A stretch of 64,000 nt of DNA from Paenibacillus sp. SYP-B4298 (GTDB lineage Bacteria; Bacillota; Bacilli; Paenibacillales; Paenibacillaceae), in contig NZ_CP115484.1 in NCBI RefSeq assembly GCF_027627475.1, positions 2,340,001 through 2,404,000 of the forward strand, in the 5' to 3' direction. The first letter of the stretch is position 1. Each line of letters opens with the position of its first letter. Position numbers and translations under genes: made by a program. Positions 37,901-44,200 of the stretch are shown here, piece by piece. The notes under the pieces are model-generated. The model searched no databases. It had not been told where the DNA came from and saw only the letters and a program-made list of their open reading frames with translations.

Positions 37901-40900
37901 GCTCTGCCTCCACCGCCGCCCCCAAGGAAATCTCTGGAGCCAGCTCGGCAATGGTCTGATACCGGAACAACTGCTTCGGCGTTAATTGCAGCCCTCTCGC
38001 ACGACAGCGGCTTACAATCTGGATGCTCAGTATGGAATCCCCGCCCAGCTCGAAGAAATTATCATGAATGCCAATGGGCGAAACGCCAAGCACCTCAGCC
38101 CATACATCAGCTAGCGTCTGTTCCTTATCCGTGCGCGGAGGCGTATGTACCTTCATCTCGTCCGGGAGCTCCGCCTCCGGCAGCGCACGGCGATCCACCT
38201 TGCCGTTAGCAGTTACGGGCATCCTCTCCAGCATTACGAAGGCAGAAGGAATCATATACTCCGGCAGGCGGGAGCGCAGATAGGCACGCCACTCTTCCCT
38301 GTGGATAGCAGCGTCGTCTGCCGCTTGCTGGCTCTGTGGGGACGAGCAGGCGGCGGGAACAACATAGGCCACCAACTGGCTTGCACCGGATTGCCCTTCC
38401 TTGACCAGGATGACTGCTTCCTGAACGGACGGATGCTCGGCAAGCGATTGCTCGATCTCTCCCAGCTCGATCCGATAGCCGCGAATACTGACTTGATCGT
38501 CCTTGCGTCCCAGGAATGCCAGTGTGCCATCCCGCAAGTAGCGCACCATATCGCCCGTTCTGTATAGCCGCTCGCCCGGCCGGAACGGATGGGGAACGAA
38601 TCGCTCGGCCGTGAGCTGCGGCTGCCCGATGTAGCCGCGCGCGAGCCCTGCGCCGCCGATATACAGCTCTCCACTTACGCCGTCTGGAACCGGCTGCATG
38701 CGCTCATCCAGCACATAGATCAATGTATTGTCAATTGGTCGACCGATGGATGGAAGCTGCAGCCGGCTGTCATGCACCGCTACAGGAGCAACCGCACCCG
38801 CCAGGGCAACAACTGTCGCCTCCGTTGGTCCATAATGATTCACCAGGCCAAATGGAAGCTTGCCAGACGGATAGTGCCGCAAGCGGTCTCCTCCAGTAAG
38901 CAACTGGCGCAATGGACAGTCGGCAGGCCAATCCAGCGACAGGACGGCCTCTGCCATCGGCGTAGGCAGGAAGCTGACCGTCACGCCATGGCGCACCATC
39001 CAATCGCGCAGTCCAACCGGATCGGCGCGCAGCTCGGGATCAGGAATATATAGCGCCGCGCCTGCTGTAAGTGTCGGCCACAGCTCCCATACCGAGGCGT
39101 CGAATGCCGGCCCAGCATACAGCGTCGTTCGGTCCGAGGCTGTCAGCCCATACGCCCGTTGATGCCAATGAATCAGATTCAGCAAGCCGCGATGCTCGAT
39201 TTGAACACCCTTGGGCTTGCCGGTCGAGCCCGACGTGAAGATGACATAGGCCAACTGCTCCGGCTGCGCGGAGCCAGCGGGCGCAACATCGCTCCGCTCG
39301 CCAGCATATCGCTGTACATCATCCAGCTCGATGACCGTTGCTGCGGTCGCGGGCGCCTGCTTCAGCAAGCGCTGCTCTGCCAGGAGCACCGCAGCTCCTG
39401 ACTCCTCGAGCATATAGGCGGCGCGCTCCGTGGGATACGCCGGATCAATCGGCAAGTAGGCGCCGCCAGCCTTCATGATCGCCAGCAAGGCGGTTACCTG
39501 CGCAGCAGAGCGATCCGCCAGCACGCCGACCACCGTCTCCTCCTTAACTCCCAGTTGGCGCAAATGATGAGCGAGTTGGTTCGCGCGTGCGTTCAACTCC
39601 CTGTAGGTTAACACTCCACCGCCGTCAACCACGGCCGGGGCATCAGGCTGCTGCTCTGCCCATTCTGCGATTCGTCCATGCACGCAGTGAACGTCTGCCG
39701 GGGCATCACATGCGGTCTGATTGCGCTCCGTCAACAGAGTATGCAGCTCCTGCTCACCCAGCATGGGCAGCTTGGCAATCGGCTGATCCGGACGTGCAGC
39801 CGCCGCTGCGAGGAGGCGGCACAGATGATCGAGCATGCGAATGATCGTGTCCGTGTCGAACAGATCGCTGTTGTATTCCATTTGGGCGATCATGCCATTC
39901 GTTCCGGTATCGAGCATCATCAAGGTGAGATCGAACTTGGCGCTGCGACTGCCTAGAGCGAAGGGCTCCACCGAGAACTCGCCACCCTCAACTGGCTCGC
40001 CTGTCACTCCACTATCCTCATCCAACGTGAACATCACCTGAAACAGTGGAGAATGGCTCACCGCACGTCCAGGCTGCAGCGCATCCACCAGCCGTTCAAA
40101 CGGCACATCCTGATGCGAATAGGCGTCCAGCGCCGTCTGCCTGACCTGGTGCAGCAGCTCGCGGAAGCTCATCCCGCCTTCAAGCTCGCTGCGCAGCACC
40201 AGTGTATTGACGAAAAATCCGATCAAGCCTTCAATTTCGGATAGCCCTCTATTGGCGACAGGCGTGCCGACCAGGATGTCCTGCTTGCCCGTATAGCGGA
40301 AGAGCAGCGCCTTGAAGGCTGCCAGCAGAGTCATGAACAAGCTCGCCCCTTCCTTGCGGCTCAGCTCGCGCAAGGGCTGAATGAGCGACTCCTCCACAGG
40401 AACGGATACAATATCGCCATTGAAGGTCTGCAGCGCCGGCCGTGGACGATCCGAAGGCAGCTCCAGTACATGATCCGCCCCTTGGAGCTTGCCGCGCCAA
40501 TAATCGAGCTGCTGCTTCAGGCCGGCCTCGCTCAGCCGCTCCCGTTGCCAGATTGCATAATCCGTATATTGAATCGGCAAGGCCGGAAGTGGCGAGGGCA
40601 AACCCGCTGTGGTGCAAGCATAGAGCTGCCATAGCTCCTGCTGGAAAATTTGGAGCGACCAGCCGTCAAACACAATATGGTGAAACGTGATCAGCAATAC
40701 ATGATCCTGCTCTCCGAGCTGGATCAACAGGCCGCGGAGCAGCGGGCCTACAGCCAGATCAAACGGGCGCGCAGCCTCGGAATTCGCCAGCCGCAGCGCA
40801 GCTTCCTCGACATCTCCCCCCTCAGCCTGCGCATCGGCTCGTGCGAGCGGGAAGCTCCATCCCTCCTCCACCGGGTCAACAAGCTGCCGCGCCTTCCCCT

Positions 40901-41213
40901 CACGCTCGACAAAGCGGGTGCGCAGCGTGCCATGCCTCCGGATAATTTCGGTCAAGCTGTCCTGCAGGACAGCTTGATGAAGCGCTCCGGATAAACGAAC
41001 CGCATACGGAATGTTATAGTGACTAGTGCCGGAGTCAAGCTGATCCAGCAGCCATAACCGCTGCTGCGCATAGGACAGCTCAACCCCCTCCGAATCTAAG
41101 GGACGAGGCAGCGGAGACGGCCTGGCGGCCGTCTTCCTCTCCTCCAATTTTCTCATCAGCAGCTCACGCTGCTCCGGGCTCAGCGCCGCCATGCGGGCAT
41201 TCATATCACTCAT
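22902..41213 (-). CDS. Four-module NRPS, terminal synthetase: C-A-T-E, C-A-T-E, C-A-T-E, C-A-T-TE
   Basis: 6103 residues. N-terminal docking helix (about 1-45), then an LCL-type C domain (SYAQQRLWLLDQL; HHIVFDG about 180). Carrier Ser sites lie near residues 1060, 2615, 4208 and 5802; the first three are GGDSI, the last GGHSL. Read by eye, codes are: A1 DAWFLGHVVK (Leu), A2 DVWHMSLIDK (Ser), A3 and A4 DAENIGTVIK (same residue, probably basic). Three E domains have intact HHxxxD motifs near 1245, 2799 and 4397 and a complete TVGWFT. C2-C4 are DCL-like, in keeping with D donors. The chain predicted is D-Leu, D-Ser, D-X, X. The TE (about 5850-6100) has GGWSIGG and GEHH, so it can release or cyclise. 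Start ATG 41213 abuts the stop of the previous gene, nine bases after AGGAG. Modules 3 and 4 share nearly identical DNA. Confidence 0.93.
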   Translation of the reverse strand: MSDMNARMAALSPEQRELLMRKLEERKTAARPSPLPRPLDSEGVELSYAQQRLWLLDQLDSGTSHYNIPYAVRLSGALHQAVLQDSLTEIIRRHGTLRTRFVEREGKARQLVDPVEEGWSFPLARADAQAEGGDVEEAALRLANSEAARPFDLAVGPLLRGLLIQLGEQDHVLLITFHHIVFDGWSLQIFQQELWQLYACTTAGLPSPLPALPIQYTDYAIWQRERLSEAGLKQQLDYWRGKLQGADHVLELPSDRPRPALQTFNGDIVSVPVEESLIQPLRELSRKEGASLFMTLLAAFKALLFRYTGKQDILVGTPVANRGLSEIEGLIGFFVNTLVLRSELEGGMSFRELLHQVRQTALDAYSHQDVPFERLVDALQPGRAVSHSPLFQVMFTLDEDSGVTGEPVEGGEFSVEPFALGSRSAKFDLTLMMLDTGTNGMIAQMEYNSDLFDTDTIIRMLDHLCRLLAAAAARPDQPIAKLPMLGEQELHTLLTERNQTACDAPADVHCVHGRIAEWAEQQPDAPAVVDGGGVLTYRELNARANQLAHHLRQLGVKEETVVGVLADRSAAQVTALLAIMKAGGAYLPIDPAYPTERAAYMLEESGAAVLLAEQRLLKQAPATAATVIELDDVQRYAGERSDVAPAGSAQPEQLAYVIFTSGSTGKPKGVQIEHRGLLNLIHWHQRAYGLTASDRTTLYAGPAFDASVWELWPTLTAGAALYIPDPELRADPVGLRDWMVRHGVTVSFLPTPMAEAVLSLDWPADCPLRQLLTGGDRLRHYPSGKLPFGLVNHYGPTEATVVALAGAVAPVAVHDSRLQLPSIGRPIDNTLIYVLDERMQPVPDGVSGELYIGGAGLARGYIGQPQLTAERFVPHPFRPGERLYRTGDMVRYLRDGTLAFLGRKDDQVSIRGYRIELGEIEQSLAEHPSVQEAVILVKEGQSGASQLVAYVVPAACSSPQSQQAADDAAIHREEWRAYLRSRLPEYMIPSAFVMLERMPVTANGKVDRRALPEAELPDEMKVHTPPRTDKEQTLADVWAEVLGVSPIGIHDNFFELGGDSILSIQIVSRCRARGLQLTPKQLFRYQTIAELAPEISLGAAVEAEQGMVSGSAPLVPIQRWFFEQPWQSPHHFNQSMMFCVHPSLTLDHLRAVVERLLAHHDALRARFVQEDGVWEQSYADAVSHDALISIDLSGIPAEQQQEMIERQAAEAQRQIALDAGMLLRAVHFDLGPGQIGRLLLVIHHLGVDGVSWRIIMEDLERIGQGVLEGHAIQLPPKTTAYRDWAGKLAAYATGDKLQSDATYWLSGNWQEVSGLPVDHVTGHNTVESSRDVVTELSASRTQQLLQEVPAVYRTQINDLLLAALLRTVSSWSGNARLLLHMEGHGREELFAEADVSRTVGWFTSMYPVLLEASGAADAVDAADVAQSIKSVKEQLRRIPRNGIGYSLLRYMNGNERAKQLDELPKPQLSFNYLGQFDQVLTTKEDRLFAQAPESTGAEQDEREQRLHLIDLTGLVAGGTLRMTWTYSEHRHERASIVRLAERYMQELEQLIAHCLQPSSGGVTPTDFPLAKLSQPQLDRLLGDGRGVEDVYPLSPMQQGMLFHTAYEPGSPAYFEQMSWVIQGDFHPDAMEQAWKQAAARHAVLRTAFFWEELDAPHQVVYRHAVVPVERRDWRMHSEAEREAMIEAWLLADRRQGFDLERAPLMRMAIIRLTEDSHYFLWSYHHLLLDGWSMNALIAEVLQGYHAAVEGSELTLGALRPYRDYIEWLQQQDMERAKRYWQELLQGFAEPTPLPGQLAAGGAEPGEHCTERLAMSSEATEQLHSFTRRHQLTASSVIQGAWALLLSLYGGGKDIVFGSTVSGRPAELDGVESMMGIFINTLPVRIAIPEQQTVLAWLREVQSKQAEQREYEYSPLQMIQGCSSLGQGVQLFDSLVVFENYPASAAGQQADDGGGLSIGSMYLFEQTNYPLTLLAVPGDPFELALTYDPARLSTQAAKRMLNHLASLVGTMCTDGGQHVSSLALLSDQEQEQLNRWNMTDAEYPLEQCIHQLIEQQAQRTPQLPAIICGEQTWSYAELDARANQLARYLQRLGVGPETIVGVCLERSLDMALSLLAIMKAGGAYLPIDPDYPHDRIAFMLEDSGMPLVLSVRGLSHCLPEPSRTLCLDELQAAIAAESAERLADGTDLETASETGIGTEEGTGANSRPSRPSPDHMCYVIYTSGSTGRPKGVVNIHRAVVNRLLWMQERYALTAEDRVLQKTPFSFDVSVWEFFWPLITGAALVLAAPGGHRDSAYLRDLIVRERISVIHFVPSMLQAFLEEEEIERCASIRHVMCSGEALPYPSQERFFARMDAELHNLYGPTEAAIDVTHWTCCRDSALRVVPIGVPIANIRIYILDEQLRPVPVGVPGELHIGGIGLARGYLNQPKLTAERFIRDPFDASGASRLYKTGDLARYMEDGVIEYLGRIDHQVKIRGFRIELGEIEAVLASHPAVREAAVIARELAGGHKQLAAYVARVQGEPIDSAELSQFLREKLPDYMVPASYTFLDAMPLSPNGKLDRKALPAPQTGQMAEDKPLELPRTELERQLAGIWSDVLGVKQVGVHDNYFELGGDSILSLQMVSRARQAGIYITPKLVFEQPTIARLAASAVWRHVQAEQGEVIGEVVLTPVQHWFFEREMEHRDYWNQSMLLSVATPVDRVALEAAMAKLIRQHDALRLRFERKNGEWRQWSEAAQDGSILEYQDLSGLTEQDRHTAIVEFTGRLQAGLNLSDGPLMRAALLESREHGFARLFIVIHHLAVDAVSWRILAEDLEAAYGQIMAGHQVQLPTKTTSYQQYAARLAQYAQAVEVRQELEHWRTLAEPLGINLPWQDCSSYAEAASRNTADTVRSVSAALSAEETRALLQEVPSVYRTQINDVLLTALMDAYYQWTGLTQLQIDMEGHGREELFDDVDVSRTVGWFTSIYPVRLQAVPGEEPGSSLKRVKEELRRIPRRGTGYGLLRYLCRDSEASRWLSTMPESVALFNYLGQSSLSQSQGDVRDAWFAPAYEETALDSSSSGLRRYLIEIAAMVTDGCFHAGLLFSEQVFREEEMSKLAELYVQSLRDIIAHCRSVGAGGVTPSDFPLVSITSTRLDQLYRQEPHLQDLYPLTPMQTGMLFHSLAEPHSGIYCEQSCFTLKGAFQRDAFVAAWARVWNRHPVLYSRVEWEGLEQPVLVLAKEAALPIVELDWSKFTSSEQETKLEQYLLEDREQGFDFSQAPLMRFALIRRDKQTVSMVWTFHHLLLDGWSNPIVIQEFFALYEAICSGRELELASIRPYRDYIGWLQQQDRQAAATFWQTYLSGVEGPTALPASEVRGAKGFAEAARPLSVSESAQLNQFARSHQLTLNTLVQGAWALLLSRWSGEADVVFGATVSGRPAELEGVETMVGLFINTLPVRVRVKSGTDVVSYLRELQEEQSAKQVYEYAALSEIQSWSDVPQGTPLFESLIVYENYPIQTTVTGGASEAAASVELEAEAGASVEQATQVESVRGTARSGEMPGTAASSSAAGEAGGQAASEESAEHDGLQLVGVQAYERTNYPLTLSVLPGEELELQLGYETDRLDEQGAAELLQRLSRLLLAMAEQPECAVTELPWLEAAELTELLESWNATLEALPERCVHELIAEQAAATPDAPALIAGEEQLTYRELEERSNQVAHYLRRLGAGPEVLVGLCAERTSELAIGLLGILKAGAAYVPIDASYPAERIAYMLADTKLPLLVTQSAVAARLPEHHARAVCLDAEREQIAAEATTVPKSGVKPEHAAYVIYTSGSTGQPKGVVITHGSLLNHNVSAGRLYELSSSDRVLQMATISFDAAVEEIFPTWLHGGTLVMPRERLLGVREFTELIESERVSVLNLATAYWQEWSQSLSSGEVKLPGSVRAVIIGGERPSPAQYARWQEMVQGRVSWYNTYGPTETTVISTAFRAPEERAAYEEVPIGRPIANTEVYVLDAHRQPVPVGVAGELYIGGRGLARGYLNKPELTEAVFVAHPFRPGARLYRTGDLVRYRTDGQLEYVGRLDGQVKLRGYRIELEEVEGALASQPGVKQAVAAIRAGAGGEKRLIAYAVAQEQGETGTVSESELRQSWRKALEEQLPAYMVPSVIVLLERLPLTASGKIDRKALPQPELTESREYTAPRNAVEAQLCQLWAQALGVSRVGIHDNFFELGGDSIVSIQIVSRAGQAGLKLTPKQMFEHQTVAGLAAVAKLSAPVIAEQGPVTGDVLLTPIQHWFFEQEIPSRHHWNQAMLLAIRQPVDARAIRQSLALLSRHHDALRLRYAKTEEGWRQTIAAPDESVPVTRLDLSGLEQEEQTRRIEEEAQRLQQSLALENGPIMRAAVFDLGAGQPARLLLIIHHLAVDGVSWRILMEDLQTAYSQALQGEPLTLPDKTTSFQAWARRLHDYAQSPAMQEERTYWLQEERLRPLPLPLDGDVSLEAVSAVNTYADAQSIMSVLDAEATTALLQEMPPVYRTRINDLLMTALARALAAWTGEKRVRIHLEEHGREDLFDDVDLSRTVGWFTTVHPVLLALDGDGSLERDLKGVKEQLRSIPHKGIGYGLLRYLNGHAETAQQLEHVESPGILFNYLGQMDQMAQESGWISGAPESSGQPHHPDAPRDHLIEINGGVSGGQLILNWTFSSRLHRVETIERLAAAFVQELRVMIDHCRLPHAGGVTPSDFPLLAVSQEQLDRLYASDRHIRDLYPLSPLQEGMLYHSLARPDAGIYCEQSCLTLSGAFNRQAFEQAWRELLRRHSGLRVRIELSGFDQPLQSVSDEVRLPIVELDWSEYTSSEQETKLEQYLLEDREQGFDFSQAPLMRFALIRRDKQTVSMVWTFHHLLLDGWSNPIVIQEFFALYEAICSGRELELASIRPYRDYIGWLQQQDRQAAATFWQTYLSGVEGPTALPASEVRGAKGFAEAARPLSVSESAQLNQFARSHQLTLNTLVQGAWALLLSRWSGEADVVFGATVSGRPAELEGVETMVGLFINTLPVRVRVKSGTDVVSYLRELQEEQSAKQVYEYAALSEIQSWSDVPQGTPLFESLIVYENYPIQTTVTGGASEAAASVELEAEAGASVEQATQVESVRGTARSGEMPGTAASSSAAGEAGGQAASEESAEHDGLQLVGVQAYERTNYPLTLSVLPGEELELQLGYETDRLDEQGAAELLQRLSRLLLAMAEQPECAVTELPWLEAAELTELLESWNATLEALPERCVHELIAEQAAATPDAPALIAGEEQLTYRELEERSNQVAHYLRRLGAGPEVLVGLCAERTSELAIGLLGILKAGAAYVPIDASYPAERIAYMLADTKLPLLVTQSAVAARLPEHHARAVCLDAEREQIAAEATTVPKSGVKPEHAAYVIYTSGSTGQPKGVVITHGSLLNHNVSAGRLYELSSSDRVLQMATISFDAAVEEIFPTWLHGGTLVMPRERLLGVREFTELIESERVSVLNLATAYWQEWSQSLSSGEVKLPGSVRAVIIGGERPSPAQYARWQEMVQGRVSWYNTYGPTETTVISTAFRAPEERAAYEEVPIGRPIANTEVYVLDAHRQPVPVGVAGELYIGGRGLARGYLNKPELTEAVFVAHPFRPGARLYRTGDLVRYRTDGQLEYVGRLDGQVKLRGYRIELEEVEGALASQPGVKQAVAAIRAGAGGEKRLIAYAVAQEQSGTGAASEQELRQSWRKALEEQLPAYMVPSAIVLLERLPLTASGKIDRKALPQPELTESREYTAPRNVTELRLMQLFEEQLELSEIGIHDSFYALGGHSLLAIRLVMRIKQEFGSELPVSLVLEKGTVAELARVLMMESPAAPFNPLVTLQPHGSRPPLFFVHPAGGLVLAYMSLAKLLGPDQPFHAFQSRALDGMSTGTIEEVARDYIEQLRSAHPGGPYRLGGWSIGGTIAYEMARQLTLEGAEVEQLFLLDTPARYDTEDEELELSDAELWSRLIDIPLAEVRQVEPEEQLAALLEEAKTRGVAADEMSTANAEALVRIYRELSAATRSYEPEGYSGALTLIRVDDPGSAGGEPSMGWEELALQGVDVRYVSGEHHTMMDSPHVEAVAQHMQDVLQQ
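23908..26729. repeat. Direct repeat of 2.8 kb inside the NRPS gene, copy in module 4
   Basis: This stretch is repeated at 28684-31505, offset 4776 bases (exactly 1592 codons, so in frame). It covers the C domain from just after its N-terminal part through the end of the A domain. By eye I count about 15 differences, nearly all in the outer 400 bases at the 3' (A-domain tail) side and two near 26643; I saw none between about 24290 and 26640. The carrier domains and following regions do not match, so copying was limited to the C-A unit. Confidence 0.92.
28684..31505. repeat. Direct repeat of 2.8 kb inside the NRPS gene, copy in module 3
   Basis: Partner of 23908-26729. Identity starts just inside the junction between A and T domains and ends within the C domain near the codons for TSSEQETKLEQYLLEDREQG. 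The identity at synonymous positions shows the copy is recent or kept equal by gene conversion. Confidence 0.92.
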
Positions 41214-44200
41214 CTATTCATTCTCCTTATCTGCCGCCTGCTCCCCCATCAATTGCAGGAGCTCCTCCTCCGAGATGCCTTCAAGCTCATCCAATAGCTC
41301 TTCCAGCACTGCTGCATCGGCTTTTTCTTGCTCAGATTGTTGAATTTGTAACGCCAGCGCCTCTACCGTAGGTGCATCAAAGATCGCTCGAAGCGGAATA
41401 TCCGTATCAAACACGTCGCGAATGCGGGACATCAGCCGAGTGGCAATCAAGGAATGACCGCCCAGTTCAAAGAAGTTGTCATGGACACCGACCCGCTCCA
41501 GACCGATCACCTCCGCCCAGATCGCTGCAAGCTTGCGCTCGGCAGGCGTGCGCGGCTCCACATAGCCTCGCTCCAGCTCAGGACGGGAGGCTGCAGGGGC
41601 AGGAAGCGCCTTGCGATCCGTCTTGCCGTTGCCCGTCATCGGGAAAGCATTCATGAAGACAAAGGCAGACGGCACCATATAATCCGGCAGACGCGCAGCC
41701 AGGTAACTGCGAAGCTCGGCAGATGCCAGCTCCGGCTGGTCTGTCGCCACATAAGCGACCAGCCGTTTCTCCGGCAGGTCGTCCTGGCGCGCCAGCACGA
41801 TGGCCTCGCGCACATCTGGATGATGAGCCAACCGCGCCTCGATCTCGCCCAATTCAATGCGGAAGCCGCGGATTTTGACCTGATCGTCGGCGCGTCCCAT
41901 ATAGACCAGTTCCCCGCCTGACATCCGGCAGGCCAGATCGCCGGTCCGGTACAGCCTCTCCTGCGGGTCATCAGCATACGGATTCGCCAGGAAGCGCTCC
42001 GCCGTCAGCTCGGGACGGTGCAGATAACCACGTGTCACACCGGCTCCCTCTACATACATTTCACCTGGAACTCCAATCGGCACAGGCTGCAGCCCGTCAT
42101 CCAGCACATATAGCTGCAGATCGGCAATCGGCTGCCCGATGAGGCTGCCGCTTTCCGCCTCCACATCCTGCCTTGTAATCGGTCGGTACGTGACATGGAC
42201 GGTCGTCTCGGTAATGCCATACATATTGACCAGCATAGGGCGCTGGTCGCCATACCGCTCCAGCCATGGGCGCAGAGCCTGCAATTCCAACGCTTCACCG
42301 CCGAAAATGATATAGCGCAAAGATGAAGCGGCTACGTCCATCTCCCGCTCCACCCGCATCAGAGCATAAAAGGCGGAAGGCGTCTGATTCAGCACAGTCA
42401 CCTGCTGCTCTGCCAGCAAGCGTCCGAAGTCTTCAGTGGAGCGGCTAATATGCTGTGGAACGATGACCAGACGGCCGCCGTACAGGAGCGCACCCCACAT
42501 TTCCCATACAGAGAAGTCAAATGCATACGAATGGAACAGCGTCCATACATCCGTTTCATTGAAGCCGTATACGGCTTCGGTGGCCGTGAACAAGCGAACG
42601 ACATGGCGGTGGCATACGGCAACGCCCTTCGGTGTGCCTGTCGAGCCTGACGTATAAATCACATACGCCAGATTGTCGCCACCAGCAGAGGACACAGGCG
42701 CAACCACAGACTCCGCAGCCAGCTCTGCACCGAGCTCATCCAGATCCACCAATGGCCCGCTGTATGCAGCGATCGCCTGCCGGGTGCTTCCTTGCGCAAC
42801 GAGCAGCGACATTCGGGAATCCTCGATCATAAATGATAGACGCTCCACAGGATACGATGGATCGAGCGGCACATATGCCCCTCCCGCCTTGAGAATGGAG
42901 ATAATCGCCACCATCAGCTCCAGCGAGCGCTCCAGACAGACGCCCACCAGCACCTCAGGCCCCACACCCTGCCGTTGCAAATAATGGGCCAGCCTGTTAG
43001 TACGCTCGTTCAATTCCGCATAGGTCATCGTCTGCTCGCCGCATACGAGTGCAATCCTGTCAGGACTTCGCTCCGCCATCCGGGCGAACCCGTCATGGAT
43101 GCGCATCTCCCCTGCACCCGATCCCAGCTTCTGCTCCTGCTTAGGCAGCAATAACGCACGCTCTGCTTCCGTAATCATGCGCAGACTGGCACAAGGCTTG
43201 TCCCACCCCGTGGCAGCATCCTCCAGCAGCATCTCCAGATGCCCCATCATGCGGGCCATCGCCTCTTCCTCATACCAGGCGCTATCATAGGCCAGCCGCA
43301 GCTTCAGGCATTCTCCCGGTGCAGCAACCAGCATCAGCGGATAATTCGTCTGGTCGATCGTTTCGGATGACGCAACACCCGGACCATCGCCAGCCTCGCC
43401 ACCTAACGACTGCACCGGATAATTCTCGAAGACAACGACCGTATCGAACAGATTGACACCGCGCGGCACCTCGCTCCAGCCATGCACCGCAACCAGCGGG
43501 CTGAACTCATGCTCGCGCTGCTCTACCAGCTCGCTCTGGAGCTGCCGGAAGAACTCTGCAAGCTGCTGCTGCGAGTCCATCTGGACACGCACCGGCAATG
43601 TATGAATGAATAAGCCCACCATCTGCTCTACACCCGGCAGCTCTGCGGGGCGTCCAGCCGCCGTCGAGCCGAACAACACATCATTTTCCCCGGAATAACG
43701 AGCGAGCAGCAGTGCCCATATGCCCTGCACCACAGTGCTCAATGTCACATTATGTCTGCGAGCCAGCAGCGTGAGCTGCTCGGTAGCCGTCGCTGACAGC
43801 TCCCGCTCGTTCTGAAGATAGTTGGACGCTCCCATCGGCCGCGCACTGCATACACTAAGCCGTGTCGGGGCGGTGAAGCCCTGTAGGCGCGCCGTCCAGT
43901 AGCGCTCGGCTGCCCCAGCGTCCTGACGCTGCAGCCAGGCGATATAGTCGCGGTAAGGCTTACGGCTTGCAAGGTGCGGCTCCCCTCCGGCATTGAACGC
44001 CTCATAGGCCTGCAGCAGCTCGCCCAGAACAAGCGGGATGCTCCAGCCGTCCAGCAGCAGATGATGGAATGTCCAGACGCAATGCGCGGTCTGCTCTTCC
44101 ATCTGGAACATGGCCAATCTCATGAGCGGAGCCTGCCGCAGATCGAAGCCTTGACGCCGATCCTGCTCCAGATAGCCTGCCAGTCTCGATGTCTGCTCCT

